Notes: a model not told the origin generated them from the sequence alone. A stretch of DNA of 64,000 bases from VRUE01 sp963714155 (GCA_963714155.1 OY970236.1:1302001-1366000); one strand, 5' to 3'. Positions 33,652-42,986 are shown, counted from the stretch's first letter. Translations and numbers: made by a program.

Positions 33652-34642
33652 TGACCTGGAAGGCGCTGCCGGGAATGCGCTTCAGCTGGTTCAGGCTCTC
33701 GTCATCCCAGCGGCGATCGCTGCTGCCGCTGAAGTACCAGTTGGAGCCGTTGTCGGCGACGATCATTCCGTAGCGCTTCATCGCTTCGGCGATCACCTTG
33801 GCGCCGCCGCTGAAGCCGCTGAGGCCGTAGCCGGCCTTGAGCCGCAGCCGTGTGCCCATCGCCGGGGCGTTGAGGTCCGATGTGTCGCCGGCACAGTGCG
33901 AGGCGGGGTGGACCCAAGCGTTGCGGGTGCTGTCAAAGGTGATCCGGATCGCGTGTTCGAGCCGGCCGGCGGCGACCTCGTCGTAGCGGACGAGGCCGGG
34001 GAAGATCGGCAGTCCGGCGGCGTCCGCCGAGGTCCAGGAGTCGGCACGGCGCTCGCCCGAGCGCAGGTCCCAGCGGGTGCCCGAGTCGGCGTTCCAGTGG
34101 GCTCCGCCACCGCCCTTGAAGAAGGCGCGGTAGAGCTCGTAGAGCGTGCAGCTGGAGCGATCGACGACGAGCACGTGGCGGTCGCCGTCGCTGCCGTTGC
34201 CGCCCTCGACCGGCGCGCCTTTGGGGATCGGGAACGGTCCGGGGTCGCTCTCATCGCCGTAGGCGGTGTAGTGGATCGGCAGCTTGCGCTGGCCGGTGCT
34301 GACGACTGCGTAGGGGAAGCCGTAGGCGCGTGGCGAGCCGAAGTCGGGATGGAGGAGGTTGCCGCCGTGGGCGTTGATGTAGGCGATCGTCGCTGCCGAT
34401 TTGCGGGCGACCGGCGCCTTGGAGACGTCCTGGTTCCAGGCGGCCTCGGTGGCAAGGGACGGAGCGCTGGCTGGGGTGCCGGGCGGTGGGTCGGGGAAGA
34501 CGGAGCAGCTGCCGAGGTCGGGGTAGGGGCCGACGGCGCCGGCGGAAGTGACGCCAAGCGCCGCGGCGACTACCAGCGCGAGAAGCGCTGCCGCCCCCGC
34601 GAGCCCGCCCGACCGGAATTTTCCCCACCCTGGTGTGGTCAA
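33620..34642 (-). CDS. Secreted protein of unknown function
   Basis: The 340-residue protein from TTG 34642 has a signal peptide (about 1-36, cleavage near SAGA). The mature part has long conserved-looking stretches: NLLHPDFGSPRAYGFPYAVV, GDRHVLVVDRSSCTLYELYR, SADAAGLPIFPGLVRYDEVA and RYGMIVADNGSNWYFSG. These occur together in actinobacterial secreted proteins without known function. Tyr, Trp and Asp content suggests a carbohydrate-active or binding role, but no catalytic motif is recognised. Three Cys in the mature part could form a disulfide. Confidence 0.65.
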   Translation of the reverse strand: MTTPGWGKFRSGGLAGAAALLALVVAAALGVTSAGAVGPYPDLGSCSVFPDPPPGTPASAPSLATEAAWNQDVSKAPVARKSAATIAYINAHGGNLLHPDFGSPRAYGFPYAVVSTGQRKLPIHYTAYGDESDPGPFPIPKGAPVEGGNGSDGDRHVLVVDRSSCTLYELYRAFFKGGGGAHWNADSGTRWDLRSGERRADSWTSADAAGLPIFPGLVRYDEVAAGRLEHAIRITFDSTRNAWVHPASHCAGDTSDLNAPAMGTRLRLKAGYGLSGFSGGAKVIAEAMKRYGMIVADNGSNWYFSGSSDRRWDDESLNQLKRIPGSAFQVIKSAARPHLC

Positions 34643-34648
34643 TTCCGC

Positions 34649-34891
34649 TTACGCGTCCCGGCTGGCATCTGTGTGCTCGCGGATGTCGAGTCGACCGATC
34701 TCGAGCTCCTCGATGGTTGCCCGCTCGATCTTCAGGCGCCCGACGCTGAGCCGCCCGATCGCGAAGCCGCCAACCGCGGCGGCGCCAACCGCGAGCGCCC
34801 CGATCGCCATCGCGCCACGAGCCTGCATGCCGGTCGCGGCAATCGACCGAACCTCGGGCCGGAAGAAGGAGATTCCGAATCGCTGCGGCAT
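34649..34891 (-). CDS. Short pentapeptide-repeat-like protein
   Basis: From ATG 34891 the protein has 80 residues. After a short head it is built of five-residue units with a hydrophobic residue and Gly at fixed places: AIGAL AVGAA AVGGF AIGRL SVGRL, then KIERA TIEEL EIGRL. This periodicity suggests a small right-handed beta-solenoid, in which the first half could insert into or lie on a membrane and the second half is charged. It ends close upstream of the secreted-protein gene on the same strand. The function is unknown. Confidence 0.55.
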   Translation of the reverse strand: MPQRFGISFFRPEVRSIAATGMQARGAMAIGALAVGAAAVGGFAIGRLSVGRLKIERATIEELEIGRLDIREHTDASRDA

Positions 34892-34926
34892 CGCCGAAAC
34901 CGTAGCGCGGCTAGCCTGGGGCGCTG

Positions 34927-35652
34927 ATGAGCGCGGACGAGAGACCGATCCTGCTGGCGATCCAGCACGTGCCATGGGAGGGGCCGCACCGGATCCTCGA
35001 TACCTGCGGCGGCCTCGACGTGCGCACGGTTAAACCATTGGCGGGCCAGGCTCTGCCCGAGCACGACGAGGTTGCCGGCGCCGTGGTGATGGGCGGTCCG
35101 ATGAACGCCGACGAAGTCGACGTTCATCCCGAGCTGGCGAGCGAGCGCGAGTGGCTCGCCGATGCCGTGCGCCGGGATCTTCCCGTGCTCGGCATCTGCC
35201 TCGGCGCTCAGCTGCTGGCGCGAGCGCTCGGAGCCGAGGTGCGAGCGGGGGAGGGCCCGGAGCTCGGCTACGCCCCGGTCGAGATCCTCAGCCCCGACGA
35301 CCCGATCCTCGGTGCGTTGGCGCCAAGCACGACGGTGCTGCACTGGCATGGCGACGTCTTCGACCTGCCCGAAGGGGCGACCTGCCTGGCCCGCTCGGAG
35401 CGTACCGAGGTCCAGGCCTTTCGCCGAGGCAACGCCTGGGGCGTGCTCTTCCACCCCGAGTCCGACTTCGCCCTGCTGGAGGCGTGGCTGGCCGTGCCCG
35501 AGATGGTCCACGAGGCCTGCGTGGCCCTGGGAGACGACGGAGCCGCCGCCCTGCCGGCCGCAGCCGAAGCCGCAGAAGCCGACCTCCTGGCCCGCACGGC
35601 CCCCGGCCTGGAAGCCTTCGCCTTCTTGGTCGAATCCCACCGCCCCAGCTAA
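34927..35652 (+). CDS. Class I glutamine amidotransferase-like protein
   Basis: The 241-residue protein has the GATase-1 elements: oxyanion-strand GAVVMGGPMN, nucleophile elbow VLGICLGAQLLARALG with Cys near residue 90, and the catalytic dyad segment VLFHPESDF near residue 178. It lacks a fused synthetase domain and resembles stand-alone GMP-synthase-like amidotransferases that hydrolyse gamma-glutamyl compounds. TAGCCT lies 9 nt before the ATG. The C-terminal 50 residues are alanine-rich and helical. Confidence 0.85.
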   Translation: MSADERPILLAIQHVPWEGPHRILDTCGGLDVRTVKPLAGQALPEHDEVAGAVVMGGPMNADEVDVHPELASEREWLADAVRRDLPVLGICLGAQLLARALGAEVRAGEGPELGYAPVEILSPDDPILGALAPSTTVLHWHGDVFDLPEGATCLARSERTEVQAFRRGNAWGVLFHPESDFALLEAWLAVPEMVHEACVALGDDGAAALPAAAEAAEADLLARTAPGLEAFAFLVESHRPS

Positions 35653-35694
35653 GCCTCCGCCTCGCCCGCCGGCCCGCTAGATTGGAAGCCGCGT

Positions 35695-35768
35695 GGTGGC
35701 TGTAGCTCAGTTGGTAGAGCTCCTGGTTGTGGTCCAGGCGGTCGCCGGTTCGAATCCGGTCAGCCACC
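35695..35768 (+). tRNA. tRNA-His (anticodon GTG)
   Basis: Acceptor stem GTGGCTG/CAGCCAC with the extra G-1 at 35695 opposite C35768, D-arm AGCTCAGTTGGTAGAGC, anticodon loop TTGTGGT and T-arm CCGGTTCGAATCCGG. CCA is not encoded. It marks the left edge of the restriction-modification island; the next 180 nt hold no clear gene. Confidence 0.95.
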
Positions 35769-35948
35769 CTCCTTCTCCTAGTTGTCTTGCAGCGCCGTTG
35801 GCGTGACTCCTTTCGCTCGTCGACGTCCGCGGGCGCGCCTATCCTCGGCTTTCCCGTTCGTCGAAGTTCGCGTCTATGGAGGACCGGTCGATGCTGATGC
35901 TCGGAATTTCGGTCGGGACCTCGACCGCGCAGTGGGGCCATCGCGCGT

Positions 35949-38918
35949 ATGTCGCTTGAGGAAGGCCGCGATGCCGTGGCTCGCCTCGTCGCGCGATACC
36001 TGGAGGATCGCGATCAGTACGCCTCGAACGAGGCCCAGGTCCGACTCGATTTCATCGACCCCTTCTTCGAGGCGTTGGGCTGGGACCTCGGCAACAGCAA
36101 GGGGCTTTCTCAGTTCTCGCGCGAGGTGCGGATCGAGGAGTCGGTCGACCTTGCCGACGGCGAGGACATTGCAAATGTCAGCGTCGCCGGTAAGCCCGAT
36201 TACACCTTTCAGCTCGAAAGTCGCCGGCGCTTCTTCGTCGAGGCAAAGAAGCCCTCGGTGCGCATCGAGTCGGCCAGGGCTGCGGCTTATCAGGCGCGCC
36301 GATATGGGTGGAGCGCCGGCTTGGCCATCTCGGTGCTGACCAACTTCGAGCAGCTTGCTGTTTATGACTGCCGGGTCCGCCCTCTTGTGGCCGATGGCGC
36401 CGCGGTGGCGCGGCTGCCGAACCGCCTCTATGCGTGTGAGGAATACGTCGAGCGGTTCGATGAGCTTTGGGCCGCGCTCTCCAAGGAATCCGTGCTCGAC
36501 GGCCGCTTCGACGAGGAATTCGAAGTCGACCGCGAGCTGCGGGGCGAAGATGGCTTCGACGACGTCTTCCTCGGTCAGATCAGGAGCTGGCGACTCGACC
36601 TCGCGAGCGACATCGCGGCGCGCAACGCGATCCTCGACGCCCGCGCCATCGCCCGTGCCACGCAGCGGCTGATCAACCGGCTCGTGTTCCTTCGCGTTTG
36701 CGAAGACCGCAACCTCGAGGAGTACGGGCAGCTGCTTGGGATTGATGATCGAGCCGGCCTCAACGCCCGTTTTCGAGAAGCGGATCGGACCTACAACGCC
36801 GGCCTGTTCGACGCGATCGACGAGGTGGAGATCGACGACGAACTCTTGCATCGCATCATCGGTGAGCTGTACTACCCGCAGAGCCCTTATGCGTTCTCGG
36901 TCGTCGATGCGCCGATCCTCGCGGCGATCTACGAACAGTTTCTGGCTGAGCGCCTCGAGTTGGGGTCCGATCGCTCGGTCGAGTTCAAGCGCAAACCGGA
37001 GCTGGCTCACGCCGGGGGGATCGTGCCGACACCGAGCTACGTCGTCGAAGCGATCCTCGATCGCACCCTCGCCCCGGCACTCGCCTCGCTCTCGGTGGAA
37101 ACGCTGCCGAGCTTTCGCCTGATCGACCTCGCCTGCGGCTCGGGCGTTTTCCTCCTCCACTCGTTCCGGCGACTGCTCACGCGCTTGGAGGAGTTGGGGC
37201 TCGCTCCCGATCTCGCGCTCAAGCACCAGATCCTTCGCAGCAACGTTTTCGGCGTGGACATCGACAGGGAAGCGGTTGAAGTCACGACCTTCAATCTCCT
37301 GATCGCGGTTCTCGACGGCGAGGACCGCGACAGCATCTCCCGCTTCGGCGCCGCGGTCCTGCCCAGCCTCGACGAGCAGATCGTCAGCGGGAACTCGCTG
37401 ATCACTCCCCACTTCTTCGAGGTCTTCCCCGAGGCCCGTCTCGATCGCTCCGAGCTTCTCTCCGTCAACGCCTTCGACTTCGAGCGAGCGTTTCCGTTAG
37501 CGATGGGCGAAGGTGGTTTTGACGTCGTCGTCGGCAATCCGCCGTACGTGCGGATCCAAACCCAGGCCGAGTACGAGCCGCTGCAGGTCGCCTACTTGCA
37601 GGAGCACTCGCCGTTTCGGAGCGCTCGCTCGTACAACTTCGACAAGTACCTCCTGTTCATCGAGCGGGCGGTCGACCTCCTCAAGACCGAGGGGCGCTTC
37701 GGTTTCGTCGTCCCGCATCGCTTCATGTCGACGCTTCCGGGACAGGCGGTGCGCGAGCTCTTGAGTGAGGGCAGGCACGTCACCGAGATCGTTCACTTCG
37801 GTCAGGAGCAGGTGTTCCCGGGGGCGACGACCTACGTCTGCATTCTCGCCGCGGTCAAGTCGGGCTCTGAGGAGTTCCTCTTCACGCGAGTCGACGAGCT
37901 GACGAGCTGGCGCGCCGACCCCAGCGCGGGCACGCGGACGGTCTCCGCCGGCAAGCTCACGACCGCCAACTGGAGTTTCGGGAGCGAAGAGGCGGGCGCG
38001 GTGTTTCAGTGCCTGCGCGACCGCCACGAGAATCGCCTCGCCGAGGTTGCGGAAATCTTCGTTGGCGTTCAGACCAGCGCCGACGACATCTTTTTCCTCC
38101 CCGTCCCGGAAGCCGCCGGCGAGGAGACCATTCGGATCGCTGAAGGCGGTGCCGAGTGGGAGGTCGAGCGGGCGATCTGCCGTCCTGCGCTGCGTGACCG
38201 CACACTGCTTCCCTACGACGGCAAGCCGGAGCCCGATGCCTGGGCGATCTTTCCCTACGAGATCGATGACAGCGGCAAGCGGCCACAGGCGAAGGTAATC
38301 CCGCCTGAGCGGATGGAAACGGACTTTCCGCTTGCCTGGCGATACCTGACCGCCCATCGGGGGAAGCTCGAAGAGCGGAATGTCTCTCCCAGCACGCCGG
38401 AGACGTGGTACCGATACGGCCGCTCGCAGAGCCTGACCAAGCTCGACGAGGAGAAGATCATCATTCGGGTGCTTTCCCTGGTCCCGCAGTACAACTGGGA
38501 TCCTGATGGCTTGCTCGTACCAGGGGGCGGTGACGGCGGGCCCTACTACCTCCTCCGTCCGCGCCCGGACAGCGACCTTCCGGCGATGTTCCTGATCGCG
38601 CTGCTGTCCCACCCCAGCATCGATGCGATGGTTTGGGACGCCAGCGAGAAGGTCTATCGCGGCGGGTATTTTCCACACCGCAAGGCCTTCCTGGAAGATG
38701 TGCCAGTGCCGCTGGGGGAGCCCGACCGGATCGCCGAAGTCGCTACGGCTACCCGCGGGCTCGTCGATTCGACGATGAGATTTCGCAACGAGACCGATCC
38801 GGACCTTCGTATTGCCCTGGAGCGCGATCGGGCGCAGCAACGAGCTCGGATCGAGGAGCAGGTCTCCGACCTGCTCGGCTTGACGGCCGACGAGGTGCGG
38901 GAAGTCGTGGGGGCATGA
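35949..38918 (+). CDS. Type IIG-like restriction-methylase (nuclease fused to N6-adenine methyltransferase)
   Basis: The 989-residue protein starts with a PD-(D/E)xK nuclease: AGKPDYTFQLE (Asp84) and FFVEAKKP (Glu98, Lys100). A helical connector follows, then the methyltransferase with motif I LACGSGVFLLH (near residue 392) and motif IV NPPYVRIQ (near 528). The C-terminal 350 residues should be the target-recognition domain. This is the Eco57I-like single-chain layout, cutting outside an asymmetric site and modifying one strand. The separate methyltransferase, coupled by ATGA, would modify the other strand. The island follows tRNA-His and looks acquired; third codon positions seem less GC-biased by eye. 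Confidence 0.85.
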   Translation: MSLEEGRDAVARLVARYLEDRDQYASNEAQVRLDFIDPFFEALGWDLGNSKGLSQFSREVRIEESVDLADGEDIANVSVAGKPDYTFQLESRRRFFVEAKKPSVRIESARAAAYQARRYGWSAGLAISVLTNFEQLAVYDCRVRPLVADGAAVARLPNRLYACEEYVERFDELWAALSKESVLDGRFDEEFEVDRELRGEDGFDDVFLGQIRSWRLDLASDIAARNAILDARAIARATQRLINRLVFLRVCEDRNLEEYGQLLGIDDRAGLNARFREADRTYNAGLFDAIDEVEIDDELLHRIIGELYYPQSPYAFSVVDAPILAAIYEQFLAERLELGSDRSVEFKRKPELAHAGGIVPTPSYVVEAILDRTLAPALASLSVETLPSFRLIDLACGSGVFLLHSFRRLLTRLEELGLAPDLALKHQILRSNVFGVDIDREAVEVTTFNLLIAVLDGEDRDSISRFGAAVLPSLDEQIVSGNSLITPHFFEVFPEARLDRSELLSVNAFDFERAFPLAMGEGGFDVVVGNPPYVRIQTQAEYEPLQVAYLQEHSPFRSARSYNFDKYLLFIERAVDLLKTEGRFGFVVPHRFMSTLPGQAVRELLSEGRHVTEIVHFGQEQVFPGATTYVCILAAVKSGSEEFLFTRVDELTSWRADPSAGTRTVSAGKLTTANWSFGSEEAGAVFQCLRDRHENRLAEVAEIFVGVQTSADDIFFLPVPEAAGEETIRIAEGGAEWEVERAICRPALRDRTLLPYDGKPEPDAWAIFPYEIDDSGKRPQAKVIPPERMETDFPLAWRYLTAHRGKLEERNVSPSTPETWYRYGRSQSLTKLDEEKIIIRVLSLVPQYNWDPDGLLVPGGGDGGPYYLLRPRPDSDLPAMFLIALLSHPSIDAMVWDASEKVYRGGYFPHRKAFLEDVPVPLGEPDRIAEVATATRGLVDSTMRFRNETDPDLRIALERDRAQQRARIEEQVSDLLGLTADEVREVVGA

Positions 38919-40525
38919 GCGCGTTTCCGGTCGCCGCCGCACCGACCGCCCAGAAGCTCCGGGGCGGTTACTACACGCCCCCCGAGATCGCGGGGTTCGT
39001 CACCGAGTGGGCCTGCGCTGCGGGCCCCAGAGTCCTCGAGCCGAGCTGCGGCGACGGCGCGATCCTGCGCTTCGTCCCAGAAGAAGCCGACGCCACCGGG
39101 GTCGAGTACTTCGCCGCCGAGGCGGCGACGGCGCAGCGGGCAGCTCCGGCGGCGGATGTCGTCACTGCCGATTTCTTCGACTGGGCCGCGGACTCCGAGG
39201 CGGGTTCCTGGGACGCGGTCGTCGGCAACCCGCCGTTCATCCGCTTCCAGCACTGGACCGAGCCGACTCGAACCCGTGCCTTCGACCTGATGCGCTCGGT
39301 CGGGATGAAGCCGACCAAGCTGACCAACGCGTGGGTCCCGTTCGTCGTCGCCTCGACTTTGATGCTGCGCGCCGGGGGGCGTCTGGCGATGGTGCTGCCG
39401 GCCGAGCTGCTGCAGGTCACCTACGCGGCCGAGTTGCGCGCCTTCCTGATCGACAATTACAAGTCGCTGAAGGTCGTCACCTTTCGTCGGCTCGTCTTCG
39501 ACGGCATCCTGCAGGAGGTCGTCCTCCTGCTCGGGACGAAGGGCCGCGGGCCGGCTACCGTCCGGGTCGCGGAGCGGGAGAGCGCCTCCGATCTGCCGAG
39601 CGTGCCGAGCTTGCGCCGGTTGCCCGGAGCCCCGGCGCTCCTGCACGAGTCCGAGAAGTGGACGAAGTACTTCCTCCCGCCCGACGAGATAGAGGCGCTG
39701 CGGGGAGTGAAGAACGGGTCTGAGGCGCTGGGTCGCCTCGGCGCGCTCGCAGATGTCGACGTCGGCGTGGTAACGGGCAGGAATCAGTTCTTCGTCCTCA
39801 GTCCGTCCGACGCCGCCAGGCTCGGGCTCGATTCGCACGTGGTCCCCCTGGTCAGCAAGTCGGCGCACGTTCGCGGAATCCAATTCAAGCCCAGCGACCT
39901 CGCCGGCCTGACCAAGGCCGACTCTCGGTGCCGGCTGCTCGCCTTGCAACCGACGTCGAGGGTTGCCGAGGGCGATCCGCTTTGGGACTACCTCGTCGAA
40001 GGGGAAGCCGCCGACGTCCATCTCGGCTACAAGTGCTCGATCAGGAAGAAGTGGTGGTCGGTGCCGTCGACCTGGAAGCCGGACGCCTTCATGCTGCGCC
40101 AGATCTACGACCACCCGAGGGTCATCTCCAACGCCACGAAGGCAACCTCGACCGACACGGTGCACCGCGTGCGGATGTTGAACGGGACCCCCCCGGCAGC
40201 GCTCGCCGCCGCTTCGATCAACTCCGCGACGTTCGCTTTCTCCGAGGTGATGGGTCGCTCCTACGGGGGTGGCGTCCTCGAGCTGGAGCCGAGCGAGGCC
40301 GAGGCGCTGCCGTTGCCGGACCCCAGCGGCCTCGGCGACGGGGACGTCGACGCAGTCGACCGCTTGCTCAGGGCAGGCGACCTGGAGGCGGCGCTCGACT
40401 ACGTCGACGAGCGGCTGCTGATCCGAGGCGCAGGCCTTGACGCCGATCTTGTTGCCGGGCTCAGGTCCAGCTGGGAGCGGCTCCGCGACAGGCGGCTGGC
40501 ACGAGGCAAGGGAATTAGGTCCTGA
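38915..40525 (+). CDS. N6-adenine DNA methyltransferase of the restriction-modification island
   Basis: The 536-residue protein starts at ATG 38915, overlapping the upstream stop by 4 nt. It has the gamma-class N6-adenine methyltransferase order: GGYYTPPEIAGF (17-28), motif I LEPSCGDGAIL (41-51), and motif IV NPPFIRF (105-111). The remaining 400 residues form a probable recognition domain. This is the M.TaqI-like layout. It has no nuclease domain, so it likely protects the strand that the fused enzyme does not modify. Confidence 0.85.
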   Translation: MSAFPVAAAPTAQKLRGGYYTPPEIAGFVTEWACAAGPRVLEPSCGDGAILRFVPEEADATGVEYFAAEAATAQRAAPAADVVTADFFDWAADSEAGSWDAVVGNPPFIRFQHWTEPTRTRAFDLMRSVGMKPTKLTNAWVPFVVASTLMLRAGGRLAMVLPAELLQVTYAAELRAFLIDNYKSLKVVTFRRLVFDGILQEVVLLLGTKGRGPATVRVAERESASDLPSVPSLRRLPGAPALLHESEKWTKYFLPPDEIEALRGVKNGSEALGRLGALADVDVGVVTGRNQFFVLSPSDAARLGLDSHVVPLVSKSAHVRGIQFKPSDLAGLTKADSRCRLLALQPTSRVAEGDPLWDYLVEGEAADVHLGYKCSIRKKWWSVPSTWKPDAFMLRQIYDHPRVISNATKATSTDTVHRVRMLNGTPPAALAAASINSATFAFSEVMGRSYGGGVLELEPSEAEALPLPDPSGLGDGDVDAVDRLLRAGDLEAALDYVDERLLIRGAGLDADLVAGLRSSWERLRDRRLARGKGIRS

Positions 40526-40543
40526 AGTACGGTCCCGACCCGA

Positions 40544-41704
40544 ATGAGTGACACCGGCGCCGACATCTACTCGATCCCCCAGGACCTGCTCGACTTTCGC
40601 GAGACGATTGGGCAGATCGCCCGGGAGCGGATTGCGCCGCGGGCGGCTGAGATCGATGAGAAGTCGGAATATCCGCGGGACGTGCGGGAGTTGCTGGCTG
40701 AGCACGACATCCTTGCCCTGCCCTTCGAGGAGCGCTACGGGGGGACCGGGACCGGGACGCTGATGCTGCAGATGGGGGTCGAGGAGATCGCCAAGTCCTG
40801 CGCTTCAAGCGCTCTGATCCTGATGGTGCAGGAGCTCGGCTCGCTGCCGATTCGCCTCTTCGGCAGCGATGAGCTGAAGCAGCGGGTGCTGCCGCGCTGC
40901 GCCAGTGGCGAGTGGACGCCCGCCTTCGCGCTCTCTGAGCCGGAGGCCGGTTCGGACCCCGCCGCGATGCGCACCCATGCCGAGCTCGACGGCGACGAAT
41001 GGGTGATCAACGGCTCGAAGAACTGGATCAGCAACGCCGGGGTTGCCGACTTCTACGTCGTCTTCGCCGTCACCGATCGCGAAAAGCGACGGATCACCGC
41101 CTTCATGATCGAGGCCGACCGGCCCGGTTTCTCGATCGGCAAGCTCGAGCACAAGCTCGGCATCCGCGGCTCGCCGACCGGCTCGCCCGTCTTCGACGAC
41201 GTGCGGGTGCCGGCCGAGAACGTGATCGGCGAGGTCGGGCGCGGGCTCGGCGTCGCCCTCGGCACGCTGGAAAGGACGCGGCTCGGCGCCGCCGCGCAGG
41301 CGGTCGGGATCGCCCAGGGGGCGACCGACTACGCGACCACCTACGCCTCCGAGCGGGTCGCCTTCGGCAAGCCGATCCTCGACCTGCAGGCGATTCAGTT
41401 CAAGCTGGCCGAGATGGAGACCGGAACGGCCGCCGCCCGCGAGCTGCTCTACAAGGCCTGCGCGATGGCCGACCAGAACGATCCCGGCCTCGCCAAGTAC
41501 ACATCGATGGCGAAGCTCTTCGCTTCCGACAACGCGATGCGGGTCACGGTCGAGGCGATCCAGGTGCTCGGCGGCTACGGCTACGTCAAGGAGTACCCGG
41601 TCGAGCGGATGATGCGCGACGCCAAGATCACCCAGATCTACGAGGGCACCAACGAGATCCAGCGCGTGGTCATCTCCCGCGCGATGGATCCGCGGCGGCG
41701 GTAG
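40544..41704 (+). CDS. Acyl-CoA dehydrogenase (second copy)
   Basis: The 386-residue flavoprotein shows ALSEPEAGSDPAAMRTHAEL, NWISNAGVADFYVVFAVTD, GGYGYVKEYPVERMMRDAK and the catalytic segment ITQIYEGTNEIQR. It is related to but clearly distinct from the enzyme at 17371, so the two probably differ in chain length or branching. It follows the methyltransferase by 18 nt but belongs to the chromosomal backbone. An HAD hydrolase follows 30 nt later. Confidence 0.93.
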   Translation: MSDTGADIYSIPQDLLDFRETIGQIARERIAPRAAEIDEKSEYPRDVRELLAEHDILALPFEERYGGTGTGTLMLQMGVEEIAKSCASSALILMVQELGSLPIRLFGSDELKQRVLPRCASGEWTPAFALSEPEAGSDPAAMRTHAELDGDEWVINGSKNWISNAGVADFYVVFAVTDREKRRITAFMIEADRPGFSIGKLEHKLGIRGSPTGSPVFDDVRVPAENVIGEVGRGLGVALGTLERTRLGAAAQAVGIAQGATDYATTYASERVAFGKPILDLQAIQFKLAEMETGTAAARELLYKACAMADQNDPGLAKYTSMAKLFASDNAMRVTVEAIQVLGGYGYVKEYPVERMMRDAKITQIYEGTNEIQRVVISRAMDPRRR

Positions 41705-41734
41705 GCGCCACCGCGGCTGCACCGACCGACCGAC

Positions 41735-42478
41735 GTGACGCAGCCGGTCAAAGCCGTCACCTTCGACTTCTGGAACACGATCGCCTCTGCGCGTTTGGGC
41801 ACGACGATGGTGAAGGCCCGGCACGAGGCTGTGGTCGCGGCTTGCAACGCCTGCGATGTTGAGGTCGAGGCCGAGCTTTTGGCGACGGCGCTGACGGAGG
41901 TCACGGCGAGCTACGAGCAGTCCTGGTCGGCCGGCACCCACTTCCATCCAAACGAGGGGGCCGAGATGCTCGTTCGCGCGCTCGGCGTCGAGGGCGCCGC
42001 GCGGCAGACGGTGGCGGAGGCGTTCCTGACCGCGGGCCGCGGCACCAAGCTCGAGCTCTCGCCCGATATCCGCCCTTGCCTCGAGGCGCTGAGCGAGCGC
42101 GGGCTCAGCCTCGGGATCGTCTGCGACGTCGGTTTCTCCGGCGGCGAGTTGCTGCGTGACCTCCTCGGCCGCGAGGGCCTCCTCGGCCACTTCTCGGGCT
42201 GGGCCTTCTCCGACGAGATCGGTCACTACAAGCCCTCCCCGCGGATCTTCGAAGCCGCCCTGGGCGCGCTCGGCGCGGAGCCCGGCGAGGCGGTGCACGT
42301 CGGCGACCTGCGCCGCACTGACGTCGCCGGCGCCAGCGCGATCGGGATGGTCGCCGTCCGTTACCGCGGCCTGCACGACGACCGCGGTGAGAACGGTGGG
42401 GTAGAGGCCGACTTCGTCATCGACAGCCACCGTGAGCTGCCCGGTCTGATCGGCCGCATCGCCTCTGCTGACGCCTAA
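41735..42478 (+). CDS. HAD-superfamily hydrolase
   Basis: The 247-residue protein from GTG 41735 has HAD motif I AVTFDFWNT, with the nucleophile Asp but Trp where the usual acid-base Asp stands two residues later. Motif II is near GIVCDVG, motif III Lys in GHYKPSPRIFE, and motif IV VHVGDLRRTDVAGA. The FDFWNT variant is common in bacterial HAD phosphatases that still act on phosphate esters or haloacids. The cap domain lies between residues 20 and 100. The substrate is unknown. Confidence 0.85.
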   Translation: MTQPVKAVTFDFWNTIASARLGTTMVKARHEAVVAACNACDVEVEAELLATALTEVTASYEQSWSAGTHFHPNEGAEMLVRALGVEGAARQTVAEAFLTAGRGTKLELSPDIRPCLEALSERGLSLGIVCDVGFSGGELLRDLLGREGLLGHFSGWAFSDEIGHYKPSPRIFEAALGALGAEPGEAVHVGDLRRTDVAGASAIGMVAVRYRGLHDDRGENGGVEADFVIDSHRELPGLIGRIASADA

Positions 42479-42497
42479 AAACGGCTTCCCAGGCGGC

Positions 42498-42527
42498 AAT
42501 ACGGCATGCCGAGCCGAAAATACGGCA
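42498..42527. promoter_or_regulatory. Direct repeat and palindrome, possible regulator site
   Basis: AATACGGCA occurs at 42498-42506 and 42519-42527, 21 bp apart (two helical turns), and overlaps the palindrome CGGCATGCCG at 42502-42511. The remainder of the 160-nt gap (42479-42638) shows only the Shine-Dalgarno AAGGAG before 42639. Confidence 0.3.
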
Positions 42528-42638
42528 CTTTCACTGATGCGACGCTGGCTCCCCAGGCCTAGCCTCGGTTCCAATGGAAATCACGAGGCTGGATGTGGCC
42601 AGAGAAGTCGCCCGCCCGGCCCGGAAAGGAGCAATGGA

Positions 42639-42932
42639 ATGGATCTCTACGGAATTCTTCGTCGTAACGGCTGGGCCTCCACGGAGGAGCTGCAGGTAGC
42701 CGGTGAGCGCTCGGCGGAAGTCGGCGACAAGCCTGACTCCGGAGTGCGCTGGATCCGCAGCTACGTGCTGGGTGAGGAGAGCGGCGAGGTCGGCACCTTC
42801 TGCGTCTACGAAGGGGACAGCCCCGAGGCGATCCGGGAGCACGCGAAGACATCGGGCCTGCCCGCCGACGAGGTGATCCCGATCCTCGACACGGTCGTCG
42901 TGCGGCCCGACCCGGCACCGGTCTCCGACTGA
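42639..42932 (+). CDS. DUF4242-like small protein
   Basis: The true start is ATG 42639, which has AAGGAG 9 nt upstream; the frame is open earlier but without support. The 97-residue protein contains RWIRSYVLGEESGEVGTFCV and YEGDSPEAIREHAKTSGLPA followed by DEVIPILDTVVVRP. This is the DUF4242 pattern, a ferredoxin-like dimer related to the nickel-binding protein SCO4226. The conserved Cys in GTFCVYE and the His in REHAKTSGLP match the residues kept in that family. Confidence 0.75.
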   Translation: MDLYGILRRNGWASTEELQVAGERSAEVGDKPDSGVRWIRSYVLGEESGEVGTFCVYEGDSPEAIREHAKTSGLPADEVIPILDTVVVRPDPAPVSD

Positions 42933-42986
42933 TTCGGACTCGCGATCGGCGCTTCGCCAGTAATGGCCGGAGCGCCGGTCGCGGCC

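Noticed and set aside
35695..40543. Attachment-site duplication of the tRNA-His 3' end around the restriction island
   Set aside because: No second copy of the tRNA end sequence was seen after 40525, and there is no integrase gene.
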